From Callipepla californica brunnescens (Eukaryota; Chordata; Aves; Galliformes; Odontophoridae): a stretch of 64,000 nt of DNA. The notes under the pieces were generated by a model that saw nothing but the letters and a program-made list of their open reading frames with translations, did not search any database and was not told the origin of the DNA. Location: contig JALIRH010000003.1 of the NCBI GenBank assembly GCA_023055505.1, positions 31,994,842 to 32,058,841 of the forward strand, written 5' to 3'. Positions 50,202-60,751 of this stretch are shown piece by piece. Position 1 is the stretch's first letter, and every line of letters starts with the position of its first letter. The translations under genes and the position numbers were made by a program.

Positions 50202-53027
50202 ACGAATCAAACTTGTTAAGAACAGTTTTATCAAAACATTTACATTTCTGTAGAGCAGAGATTCATGTGTCTTTGCACTGCAAAGTACACACGTTGCCAT
50301 GAGAGGACTAGGAAGAGGACAGGGAACATTAACCATGTGAAACACCAAGCCTCCTCCGCTGCCTCTCCCAGCATTCATTTAAACAAAGGAACTCCCTAGG
50401 CTATTAATTTTGTTACCCTGCTGAGTATCCTCCACCTTCAGGAAACAGAGACCACATTGCCCAAGGCAAGAGGCCTTCCTGGCATGTGAGTACTTCATCT
50501 CCAGTCTAAAGTGCTGGAGAAGGCATTGGGAGAGCAGAACCCGCTCCTGGCTCATGGTGTCCCTCCATGGCATGCATCCAGGTGGAGCAGTGGCCTCTCC
50601 TCTCAGGTCTGAGACTGCCAATAGAAAAAAAAACACAACACAAACATTTCCATAGCTGTCTGGAAGATTGAAGTAACTCAGCAAGGAATTTGTTCCTTCC
50701 ATATAAACCCTTCAGCTTCAGTCTCAGCAGAGTGAGGTCCAACAAGAGTCTTAGTTGACAAACTTCTACATTTAGCCACTCAAACCTCAGCTGTAGCTCT
50801 GGAGACATATACTGCTGTGGGGCACCAAAACTGCAGTTCCTTCAACACATTACATCCTTCAGAGTAGGAGTGGTGAGGTCCTTTGTACCTATGCTGCTCC
50901 AGGGTGCACCACCAACGTGGTGCTGAGCTGGCCATGCCTTGCACAGACAGACCAAGCCGTGAGGGCTGGCCACGGACTGAGCCAGCATCCAGAGGTTTCT
51001 GATGGAGAGAGAAAGGCATCTCTCACACCTATCGAGTGAATAACCTGCATAGCTGGCCGCCTCCTGACTAGAGAGCAAGTCATGGTGGAGAGACTTGTGC
51101 TGAACCCTTCACTTCCAGGTAGCAACAATACAGCAGTGCTCCCATATTCCCAGTGACACAGACAATGGCAAGCAACGAGCTGACTCCAGGAACTACAGCC
51201 ACAGCAATGTCCTGCACATTGAGAACTCAAACAGAGAGACCACAGGAGCCAGACTAAAGCAGCAGTGGGAAAGAACCTCCTTTTTCTCTCTCCCTAAGAG
51301 CACGTTCCAAGGGAAGATCTGCAGATTCAGCATCTTGCAGCCAGTTCTGCTAAGGCAAAGACAAACTTGGCATGGGAGCTCTATCTTCTTTGCCATATGC
51401 TCTATTCGTTTGAGAGTTGTTTTTCCTGCAGGGGAGGGTGGATTGGCAGGTATGGAAAGATATTCATTAAAATAACTTTGTCTGGTTCTTTGTGCTGGCC
51501 ACCTTCTCCAGTTTGATTTTTAGTTCTCATGCTCAGAACAACCTTGGAACAAAGACATCTTCTCTGGAAGCATGACAGATACTTGCAGAAATGTCGGAAA
51601 GGCCACACTCCCTGGACACCAGCTCATGGTGGCATATTTCTAAAGAGAGTGGTAGAAACAAAGAGACTGATAATAAAAGTCACACGCATTATGAATCCAA
51701 ATTTACTGACATGCAGCACAACAACCTGGGCTTCCATAAAATACCTTGTCTGCTTCCGTGCAAACCACTTGCCTGGTTTTGCAACAACAGGTTTCTTGGG
51801 GAATGCATGCACTGTATTACCTGTTGCATTTTGCACTGCTCATCAGATAAATGGGATCCTTTTCAATGGAAAAGTGGACATTCAGTTATTTTAGGTTCAA
51901 GGATTCTGGCCAATGTCTTCCCAGAAGTGGCTGGAGTTGTATAGCCCAAGATAATGTATGCACTTAATGGGGCTTAAATGCTGCAAGAAACAGCACAGAG
52001 ATGGACAGAAACCTGAGGGGCAGCAGCAGTCTCCAGGACCAGGACATAATGCTCAGAGAAAGTGCCAGAGCTGCTGATAGCAGCCATTGTGAATGTATGC
52101 ACACGCTCTGCTCTTTAAATGTACATGTTATTTTCAGTTAAAAAGAAGCTTGTATTCATTGTCAGATTTCTATGATTGTTCTGCACCAAATGGCTTCCAG
52201 GACACTCCACAGGCTCTAGCTCATTTTCATTCACCTCTGCAAACAAAGCTTTAAAGGATTCAGATCTCAAAAAGAGAAAACTCAGCATGGCAGCCGCAGG
52301 AAAACTGGATGGATCAGTTATTTTCTGCATCTTCAGAGCAGCTCCCAGTCCCCTCCTTAGGGCAATGCAATGAGAGCTGCCTGGATGCCCCGTGACTCTG
52401 CCTTTCCCTGGCTGGGAGGCCAGGTCCATTAGGAAGGACCTGGAAGGAATTGTTTCCCAGGCTGACGCAATATGAACCCTGCAAAGCATTTCTTTTTATA
52501 AAAGGATCATTTTTGATTTAGTAAGGAGGAAGGGAAGAGCGAGCTGTGGTTCCTTGTTGTGATTTTAGTCTCATAAATGATCTTGCTGAGATTGCGGATT
52601 GAGAAGGAAAACGGCATCAAAACAGCTTCCACCTGGAACATGGGTAATGCAAGGAAACATATTTGGAGAAATCTCTGAACAGAGAAAACAACTGTAGGCA
52701 CTCGAATGCCAAAGAAGACATCGGCAAACTGAGCAGCATTCAGCAAAGAATAACAACAGGATCTCTAAAGGAAAGATAAATAACTAAATATTACAGTTTG
52801 GGTGAATAAATCCCTTGGAGAGAGATAAAATCATGTGATGGTATCAATTTGAAGGGGAGTGTTCCTGCCATGTAGCAAGTATCTGGGTGCCCTTGGGAGC
52901 AGAGGTGGCCTCTGTGAGACAGGCTTACCAGGAATCAGCAGTGGGTGTAAGAGGTCCTCCTTCAAGATGGGTCACAGCTAAGGGCCTGGTCTTCTGGAAG
53001 AAGCTTCCAGCAAAAGCTGAGGACCTC

Positions 53028-53051
53028 GTTTCAAGTTTCAAGTTTCAAGTT
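53028..53051 (+). repeat. 7-bp tandem repeat (gtttcaa), about 3.4 copies
   Basis: Three perfect units at 53028-53048 followed by a partial unit. It is a small, probably recent, replication-slippage repeat. Confidence 0.95.
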
Positions 53052-54281
53052 CTTCCCTTTACTTTTCCCACAAATGTGAGGGAATGACAAATCCCACTCT
53101 TCTCTTCATACTTGCCAGTACCAGCCAGCTACCCAAAGGCACAGATACAGGATGCTATGAGCACATGTATGTCCTTCCTTCTGGAGCCATCCACAGAGCC
53201 AAAGTTTGCCATTCTGCCCTTTGAGTGCTGCCTGCAGTGAGTTACTTAATGCCTCCATTAATGACTGCTTTCCCTTAGAGTTCTGCCAAAGCTCAGCTGC
53301 TCGTGCTGAGAAGCTCTGTGCTGGAAGTGTGCCTCAGGCAGGCTCTTTTGGTAATTTTAAGCTAAAATAATTCAACTGTCTCCCAGAATAAGATTAACAA
53401 GATATATGTTAGCTTGCTCTGTTCAAATAGAAAGATTAAGTGCCTCAGTCTTCAGAGACCGGCACTGACACTTATCCAGGCAACCGGAATCTGCCTTTGT
53501 GACTGTGGGATGTTTCCCCACCTGTGGCCAAGTTCAACCCCTACTGCTATAGCACCAACATCCGTTCCTGATGTTGTGGGCCAGGAAAATAAAATAGGAG
53601 GCATTACCTTTGGCATTCAGTCCTGCAGTTAGAAGCAACCCTGTTGCAATGGCTGTGCAAATGGAAGCTGCACTCAGATGGCAAGGGCAATTTTAAAGCA
53701 AGTATTTTCTAACTGCTGCGCACCTGACCCTTCAGACTTCCGATATTTTCAACCTGCCTTGGGTTTGTGTTATTTCCTCAATTTGCAGGCAGTGAACTGA
53801 AAAAAAGGTGCAGGAATGCCATGATGCATCCAGGCAGCCATGGGACTCACCAACAGCACTGGTTCTTGTTTTCCCATGTTAATTCCACAGTGCTTGAAAA
53901 GTAGATGAACTGAGTGCTGATCATCAGCCTCTGCTGAGGGAGCAGGCAGGAGAGAGTCACACCCCTTGCCAGTAGATCGCCCAAATATATGCTGACAGCA
54001 GAGAGCTCCCACATGGCAGAAACCCCTCAAGGCTGTTGCATCCCATCTCTCTGGAGGCATGGCATATCTCCAGCACTGCGGCATCACTGTCAGTGTGGAA
54101 AAACAAATTCAAAGAGCTGATGTCGCACACCTGAAGCATGAGGCTGCAGCACTCCTCCCACCCTCATCAGTGATTCAGCCACCAGACCTGAACAAGTCTC
54201 CGCTGAGCAGGTGCCTTCAGAGAATCCAGCCTCTGCCTCTCAGAAGTTTCTGTTGAGTGTCTTGAGATCTGAGGCTGTTGG

Positions 54282-54304
54282 TTTTTTTTGGTTTTTTTTT
54301 TTTT
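54282..54304 (+). repeat. T-rich tract, T8-gg-T13
   Basis: Two T runs separated by gg. No attached element is recognised on the minus strand. Confidence 0.92.
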
Positions 54305-55228
54305 CTAAGGTTTCTTAGCTCAACCTTTTTTTCCCTGAGGAGAACAACCGAAGCCACATTTCAGATATTTGCCAAATCTCAGGTCTCTACTCCAAAAGCA
54401 GAAAGTGCTAGAGTTTCTCAAATGATCATTTTTAGAACATTTGAATATTTAAAAAAAAAGAAAATGTTTTTCTCATCTCTTTCTTGTAAGCAAGCAAAAA
54501 CACTTCTGCCAAAGCTTCCCAGATGCATTCAGCTGGAGACAGATACCCGGAGCAGAACATGTCAGCTCAGCATTAAGCTGCTGGGGTTTGCAGGGGCTGT
54601 AGGCGAAGAAACATTTGGTCTTACAACAAGAAACATTGGGCAGCCTTGAAAACAGATAGAGACACCGCAGTCATCAGTCACATGCAATTTAAACAGAGCT
54701 TCTGTTGAGCCAGGAGCGGAGCAGCACAAGATGCAGTGGCTATGCTCTGTGCAAAGAGGCCACAAAAAAAACAAATATCAAGCCTCCTTTTCCACACTCC
54801 AACTCCTCCCTGCATTGCTTCTACAATTCTCTTTCCATTTCTCCCCTCCCATCTCACATCCATGTCTCTTCCTTTGGAGCAGGAGCACAGCAGACCTGCG
54901 TGACAACAATGGCTATGCAAGGCAAGGGCTGCAGCAATGCCTCACCGAGCCCAGCCAGCGGCCCTGTGCCCCATCCTCCCCCTGAGAGGTTCACACGGTT
55001 TGGAAGGCAAGCTTCCTGCCGCCTGCCCAGTCAGCTTGCTATTCATAGGCAAACTGCACTCCTCTGTTTGGCTCCCAGAAAAGAATAAGTATAAAAAGCT
55101 CTGAAAGTCTTGCTGCTGAGCCAGCAGGAAACTCAAACTGCTCTGAGCATGGGAACCAATAGAACCGCAATGGCTCGCACAACAGGTATTGTTTGGGAGG
55201 AAATCCCTGCAGCAGGCACAGCTGCCTA

Positions 55229-55290
55229 CACGCACACGCACATGCATACATACATCACACATAACATACATCATTTATCTATGTATACGC
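55229..55290 (+). repeat. degenerate ca/cata simple repeat
   Basis: Runs of cacg, cacatgca, tacata and acataaca words without a fixed period. It is a decayed alternating purine-pyrimidine microsatellite. On the minus strand it gives a low-complexity cysteine/valine peptide, so frames crossing it are spurious. Confidence 0.75.
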
Positions 55291-55442
55291 ACAGTATGGA
55301 AAAGGAGAAGGCTTGGGAAAGGCCAGTGGGTTGAAGAGTAAATCAGCAGTATCCAAGAAAGAATGAGAGAGCTGCTCAGCCAAGACAAACAGCTGCTATA
55401 CTACCCAAATAACCGATCTCTTCACATCTGCACCATATGGTA

Positions 55443-55945
55443 TCCCATAGAATCTTAGGATCATTGAGGTTGGAAAAGACCACTAAGACAATCAAGTCCA
55501 ACCATGAACCCACCCCCACCATGCCCACTAACAATGTCCCTCAGTGCCACAAATCCATATTTTTGAGCACTTCCAGGGATGGTGACTACACCACCTCCCT
55601 GGGCATCCTGTGCCAACGCTCCACCACTCTTTCTGAGAATAAATGTTTCCTATTATCCTGAACCTCCCCTGGTATAACTTTAAGCCATTCCCTCTTGTCC
55701 CATTGTTGTTACCTGGGAGAAGAGGACAACCTCTGTCTCACTACAATCTCCCTTCATTTAGTTGGAGAGAGTGATAAGGTTTCCCTTGAGTCTCTTCTTC
55801 AGACAGAACAATCCCAGTTCCCTCAGCTGCTCCCCATTAAGACTTGTGCTCCAGACCCTTCACAGCTTCATTGCCCTTGTCTGGACATGCTCCAGGGCCT
55901 CAATGCCTTTTTTGTAATGAGAGGCCCTAAAGGTACCTCCAGGTG
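55443..55945 (-). mobile_element. CR1 LINE, 5'-truncated, about 500 bp, antisense
   Basis: The best-preserved CR1 3' region in the window, reading from 55945 down to 55443. In the sense of the element it covers the last part of ORF2, the 3' UTR and an end with the terminal-unit form ('gatcctaagattctatggga'). The conserved ORF2 C-terminal block reads [21 protein letters not shown], followed by an in-frame TAG before SPSLEV, so the frame is dead. On the plus strand the 3' end appears as 'catagaatcttaggatcatt' and 'aggttggaaaagaccac'. The 5' boundary near 55920-55945 is approximate. It is non-autonomous because no reverse transcriptase remains. Confidence 0.96.
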
Positions 55946-58151
55946 AGGTAATGTCACTGAGCTTGGTCTCTTGATCTTGGTTCTTGATAAGTCTTGCTAT
56001 GGGCCTGTTCTCATTTGTGCCCACTTAACATATTTAGATTTCCATCAATGAGCGCCTTTTTTAGCTGTATTCCTCTTGATTGAAAAGAAAGTGAAAGGCA
56101 GACTCTAGGAGAGCACTTTTGTACCCTAGACACTAATGAACATCCAGTCCCCAGGAACAGATACAGGTATCTGAAGTAAATTCCCTGAAAGATCAGGTCT
56201 TCAGCACCGGACATCTACCATTATGGATCTGCTCCAACTGCACTGCACCAAGTTCTAACACAGACAGTGTCTACCTGCAAATGTGTTAAAGCTGACTGGA
56301 AAGGAAAAAAAAAAAAAAAAAAGAAAGAAAGAAAGAAAGAGGGAGAGGGAGAGGCTTGTATTAAATGCTTTTTTGTTTTTCGGTTTTGTTTTGCCAAAAA
56401 GGGATTAAAAGCTATGGCAAAATAGCTCACAAACCCTATATTCAAAAGGAATTATAATATTTGAGTTTAACCAGACTATGGACATCTATAGAGCTATCTC
56501 TCTGTAGATAGTAAGAAAACAAATGTGAGAGCAGCAGGTCACCCCATCCAGCTCAGTCATCCCTTGCAGTCATGTCAAGGAGGAGCAGCTGTGAAATGCT
56601 CAGGTAAGACAGTGTGCAACCCCAAATCTCATGACCACAAGAAGGTGGCTAGAAGAGCAACACGTGCCTCAGAAAGTGAGAAAGCAAGCAGAATGAAAGG
56701 GCCAAGCTTCACATCAACTTTAAAACATGTAAATGACATAATGCCTGGATGGAGTTGATCTTTGTTTCCCAAATATTCCACACTGAATTACATTATGAAC
56801 GCTGCCATCCAGAGTCCCAGCATTTATGCATGGCCACACTTCTGAACTGCCTTAAAGCTTTCTGCAACAGGATTTTATCACTTCACAGAAAGGGGTCAGC
56901 TGTGAAAGTCATCTAGACTGAGATCCAGTGTCCTCAAATGGCTCCTTCTGGGAGAGCAAAGGGCTGCCGGTCTGGGGTTGTTTCCTAGCCTCAATCCCAT
57001 TGTAGGACTAGGTGGAGGAGAACTCGTGCATCTGAGGTCATTCCTTGCATTCAGTTATCCTGTTTGGGGGTAGGAAAGCTCAACACAGTCTTATTTTGGA
57101 TGATCACCAAAAAGCAGTCTGGGAACCTGGCTGAAATGAGCTTACCCTCTGAAGTGAGTAACAACAGTGGAAAATGCAGGTAAGAGTTTAATTCTGCTCT
57201 TTGTAGCTTTCCCATAATAGGTTTTTCTTCTGCTGCATGCAGGTTCTGAGAGCAAGCCTCTTTCCACTCCGAGGAGAGGGAATTAAAGTGCAGCACCACA
57301 CTCCTGCACAGCATTCAGGTCACATTGTGGTTTGCACCTGGCAAGCACAGCGCATCAGTCACAGCCTCCCACGTCTCTGCAGGATGGGCACGGAGAAGGC
57401 GGTGCCATCAGCAGCACCAGGGAGAAAGCCCTGCATGCTGGCTGGGTACCGGAGCCCCAGTAAGGGGACAGAACTGCAGAGCAAGACAATACTTCCCATC
57501 CAAAGGAGAGTATTTCTTCCTCCATTAATTATTTTCCATGCTATTCCTGGCAGTGACCTTCGCTGAGAAGGAAAAAAATTCCCATTTCTTTTATATCTTT
57601 TATCCAACTTCCTATTCAAAAGCCTCTGGCTAGAATGAGTCACAGTTATATCTGCTATCACATTATATTATGCAGTATCAGTGTTGCTACCTGTCGTCTC
57701 CTCCTCACCACTAGGGTTTGTTAAAACCCTTAAATCTTTAAAAAAGGCAACTTGCAAGCTACACTTAAAGACTGCCTGCCTAGGTGGCAATGCCCCTAAT
57801 ACCCTTGTTTCATCTGTGGAAGTAATACCATAAGGGTTACACTTGAGACTGCTGGCCTCACACCCCAGCTTGAAGGGATATCACCTTGTTTTGGTGCAAG
57901 GAAATGTTTGCCTGTGGCAGAGCAGATGCCTCCTCTCTGGCTGCTCACAGGGACATCCCTGGTGTACATCACCAAGCCCTTCAGCAGCCACTCACCCAAT
58001 CTGAGGCAGCCCACAGAGTTCTCCATCATCCAGACCTCCTCCCAGCAGTGTATGGAGCTGGGAAGAAGTTCCAGCAAAGAACTGTCAGAGGGCCACCCCC
58101 ACATTCACAGCCCTCTGAGAGGACTTCCTACAGAAGAGAGTGAGCTGTAAA
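55946..58151. other. non-coding stretch, no gene recognised
   Basis: No gene is recognised. The stretch holds the homopurine tract at 56298-56354. Open frames reach 109 codons (plus 57237-57566) and resemble nothing known. Otherwise it is ordinary sequence between two CR1 insertions. Confidence 0.6.
56298..56354 (+). repeat. 57-nt homopurine tract with A18 and (gaaa)n
   Basis: Uninterrupted purines: ggaaagg, A18 (56305-56322), four gaaa units, then gggaga/gggaga. The (gaaa)n core is mirror-symmetric, which is the requirement for intramolecular triplex (H-DNA) formation. It is likely to be length-variable between individuals. Confidence 0.95.
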
Positions 58152-58266
58152 TGTGGTGTTTGGGGACATGGTTCAGTGGGCCGTATTGGCAGTAGGTGGA
58201 TGGTTGGACTAGATGATCTTAGAGGTCTTTTCCAACTTCAGTAATTCTACAGTCTAATTCTCTACA
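58152..58266 (+). mobile_element. CR1 LINE, short 3' tail (left half of a tail-to-tail pair)
   Basis: About 115 bp of CR1 3' UTR in sense orientation: 'ggggacatggttcagtggg', then 'ggtggatggttggactag' and 'gatcttagaggtcttttcc'. It ends in degenerate units (attctacag, attctctacag). Its 3' end faces the 3' end of the antisense copy starting at 58328, about 60 bp away. The two share the 3' UTR in opposite orientation, so together they form an imperfect inverted repeat of about 110 bp per arm. Confidence 0.95.
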
Positions 58267-58327
58267 GTCCCGGGTCTCCCAATGCTTTCACGCTTTCTGA
58301 GTGGCTGAGACACACTGCTCACAAAGC

Positions 58328-58645
58328 ATCATAGAACATTAGAATCAACAATCACCACGGTTTGAAAAGACCACCAAGATCATCTAGTCCTACCAGTATT
58401 TCCCAACTAAACTATGTTCTTTAGTGCAACATCCACTGGAACACCTCCAGGGATGGTGACACCACCACCCCCCTGGGGAGCCTGTTCCAGCACCTCACCA
58501 CTCTTTCAGAGATAAAATTTTTCCTAATATCCAGCCCAAACCTCCTGTGATGCAAGTTGAGGCCATTCCCTCTCATCATCTTCAACATGAAAGGAGCACT
58601 TGTAAGCAGACTGGATCCCACACACGTTTCAACTTTTTTCAAATG
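58328..58645 (-). mobile_element. CR1 LINE, 5'-truncated, antisense (right half of a tail-to-tail pair)
   Basis: About 315 bp of CR1 on the minus strand, with the 3' end at 58328 ('catcatagaacattagaatc' on the plus strand). On the minus strand the ORF2 C-terminal block is open from 58642 and reads with [20 protein letters not shown], then [11 protein letters not shown] and SPSLEVF. The 3' UTR follows with 'ggactagatgatcttggtgg'-like wording in a slightly diverged form. A reverse transcriptase is absent. It has the same subfamily style as 55443. Confidence 0.95.
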
Positions 58646-59914
58646 TGCATTTGGACAGAGGCAATGTTCAAAGTCTCCTGTCAGAAATGGATGTTTCCTC
58701 CATCTTTGAGAGACTTGTGACCTGCAGCAAACTGATGGGACAAAAGCTAGTTGCTGCTAGGGCAGAAAATTCATCCATTTCCAATGCTTGTGGCATCCCA
58801 GGTGAGTCTGTGCAGAGCAAGCGAACTGCTTTTTTTAAGCAAACATCATAATGTACATTGGTATGAAGGCAAGTAATTTGAGGCAAATTGCAAGAAGTGT
58901 GACAAAACAGCAGGAGGGAAGGCAAGACCCGAGGGTACTTTATAAAAGTATGTTTATTCTGCTGACATTCACAGAAGAGGTCATGGTCTGGAAAGAGCAA
59001 AATATTTTCAGCAGTCATCATTATTGCTAGTGCAGGTCTGCTTGTCTTTCCGTGACATGAGAACTGATCACTGTGCTTGCAGTTGTATTGTAGGATTTTA
59101 GCTTAGAAAACAAAAACAAAAGAAAACAGGAGAGACACTTTGAACACATATATATTCAGGTCTATAATTAAATAAGCAAACCAATATGGCACATGGAAAA
59201 AACACATCTTTAAATTTGGTGCTGCTTTCGTTACAGCATTGGCAATAGGCATGGAATTTTTTCAGTAGTTTTTTTCTTATCTTGAAATAGTGCATATGCA
59301 CTACCTTCCCTTGCAAAACCATCTCTTGACATTTGTAAGCTTTGTTGATAGAAGAAAGGAGGCATGCAGGACCTTCTGAGCAAGATCTTACTCACAGGTA
59401 CAAAGCTTTATTCAGTGATGAATGAATCCTTTCAGAAATGCTAATATCAGCACTTACACACAGTGGCCAAAGTAAACATAATGGTAGGTACATTATTCTT
59501 ACTGGATCCTTTGCCAATTTACAGTTCTTCAGAATTAGTGTTGAAACTGTTTTGGTGGAAAAGAATGAGCACACATTTCTGAACTTAAATCTATTGATGG
59601 GAATAGATGATGCGCCAGTCCCAAGAGAGGGCTTCCCTGTGAACCCAACCAGTGTGAGAGGAGGAGGGGCAGAGAGGAGATGGAGCATTTTGATAACTTG
59701 GATCATATCTGACTACTTGCATTCCCCCAGGAGATTTACTACTACTTCTGAAAGCAGCAGCCAAAAGTATGCTTTGATGTATCTTCTATCTAAAGCTATC
59801 TAAATACCATCTCGATAAATTACATTTGTGCAGTTGAAGCACTGAACCAGAGAGAGGGCTTTTATTCCTCTTTCTACCATAGGCTCTTGGTGCGTCCTTG
59901 GAGAAGCAACAGAG
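58646..59914. other. non-coding stretch, no gene recognised
   Basis: About 1.3 kb between CR1 copies. A 121-codon plus frame at 59438-59803 and a 117-codon minus frame at 58668-59021 match nothing familiar. No simple repeat longer than 8 and no RNA gene are seen. Confidence 0.6.
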
Positions 59915-60751
59915 ATTCACGTGCCATGTGAGTCCCAGTTGACTGGAAGCTGGCAAATGTTGTCCCAGTTTTCAAGAAGGGTATGAAAAAAGATGCTGGT
60001 AATTACAAGCTTGTCAGACTCTCTTCAGTGCCTTGTAAAATTATGCAGAAGATTATTCTGGAAGTTACTGAAAAACACTTGAAAGGCAATGCAGTCATTG
60101 GTCACGGCCAGCATGGGTTCATGAGGGGAAAGTCCTGTTTAACAAGCTTAATTTCCTTTTATGCCAAGATGACTCACCTTGTTGACTAAGAGAAGCCAGC
60201 TGATGAGATCTTTTTGGATTTCAGCAAAGTTTTCAGTACTCTTTTTCACCATATCTTTCTGGACAAAATGTCCGGCATCCAGCTAGACATAATGCAATGG
60301 GTGTATATTCGGCTCAAGGGTCAGGATCAAAGGATTAAAGCAAAAGGGGTCACATCAAGCTGGTGGCCAGTCACTAACGGGGTTGCACAGGACTCCATTT
60401 TAGTCAGTTCTCTTCAATGTTTGTATGAATGGTCTGGACACAGAACTCGAATCCATATTAAGTATGTTTGCAAATGGTACTAAAATTAGAATAGAGGGCT
60501 TGCAGAGAGATCTCAGCAAATTAGAGGGTTGGGCAATCACCAACCACGTGAAGTTTAACAAGAGTATTGAGAAAAGGTTCTTCACCAGAGTGTGGTCAGG
60601 CACTGGAACAGGCTCCTCCCCAGGGCAGTGGTCACTGCTGCAGCCCTTCAAAGTTCATGAACAACGCTCTCTGCCACAGAGTAGTGGTAGTCCTGTGTGG
60701 AGCCAGGGGTTGGATTTGATGCCCTTTACAGCTTGGAATATTCCAGGATTC
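59915..60751 (+). mobile_element. older CR1 LINE with RT remnant joined to 3' UTR (internal deletion)
   Basis: About 840 bp of CR1 in sense orientation. The left part (to about 60570) is reverse-transcriptase coding sequence. The right part (about 60575-60751) is the ORF2 tail/3' UTR, recognisable by 'gtggtcaggcactggaacag' and 'ccaggggttggatttgatg'. Its end is 'ggaatattccaggattc', a degenerate terminal unit. The thumb and connecting coding sequence that should lie between them is missing, so the copy carries an internal deletion. Divergence is higher than in the other CR1 copies here, suggesting an older subfamily. Confidence 0.9.
59932..60570 (+). pseudogene. CR1 ORF2 reverse transcriptase remnant
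   Basis: Non-functional fragment of the CR1 LINE reverse transcriptase, which in an intact element copies the RNA at the nicked target site. In the plus strand it begins VPVDWKLANVVPVFKKG, followed by AGNYKLVRLSSVPCKIM and the block QHGFMRGKSCLTSLISFY. A stop at about 60187 interrupts it. The motif A region then reads LDFSKVFST, where the usual FDT has become FST. The motif B region reads TNGVAQDSIL, with a frameshift after it. The active-site FADD box is FANG in the third frame (from 60425). The fragment is therefore dead several times over: stop, frameshift and lost catalytic aspartates. An in-frame TGA also precedes the first codon. Confidence 0.93.

Larger units (their letters stand above)
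48234..55442. other. non-coding stretch, no gene recognised
   Basis: No gene is recognised. The largest frames (127 codons plus 54705-55088; 124 codons minus 52115-52489; 121-123 codons plus at 51529 and 54278) match no known family. The stretch contains an imperfect homeodomain-like palindrome at 50185, a 7-bp tandem repeat at 53028, a T-rich tract at 54282 and a degenerate ca/ta patch at 55229-55290. Confidence 0.6.

Noticed and set aside
56199..56219. Word resembling an RE1/NRSF site (ttcagcacc followed by ggacat)
   Set aside because: The left half-site is exact, but the right half is poor and the spacing is zero instead of the canonical two bases.
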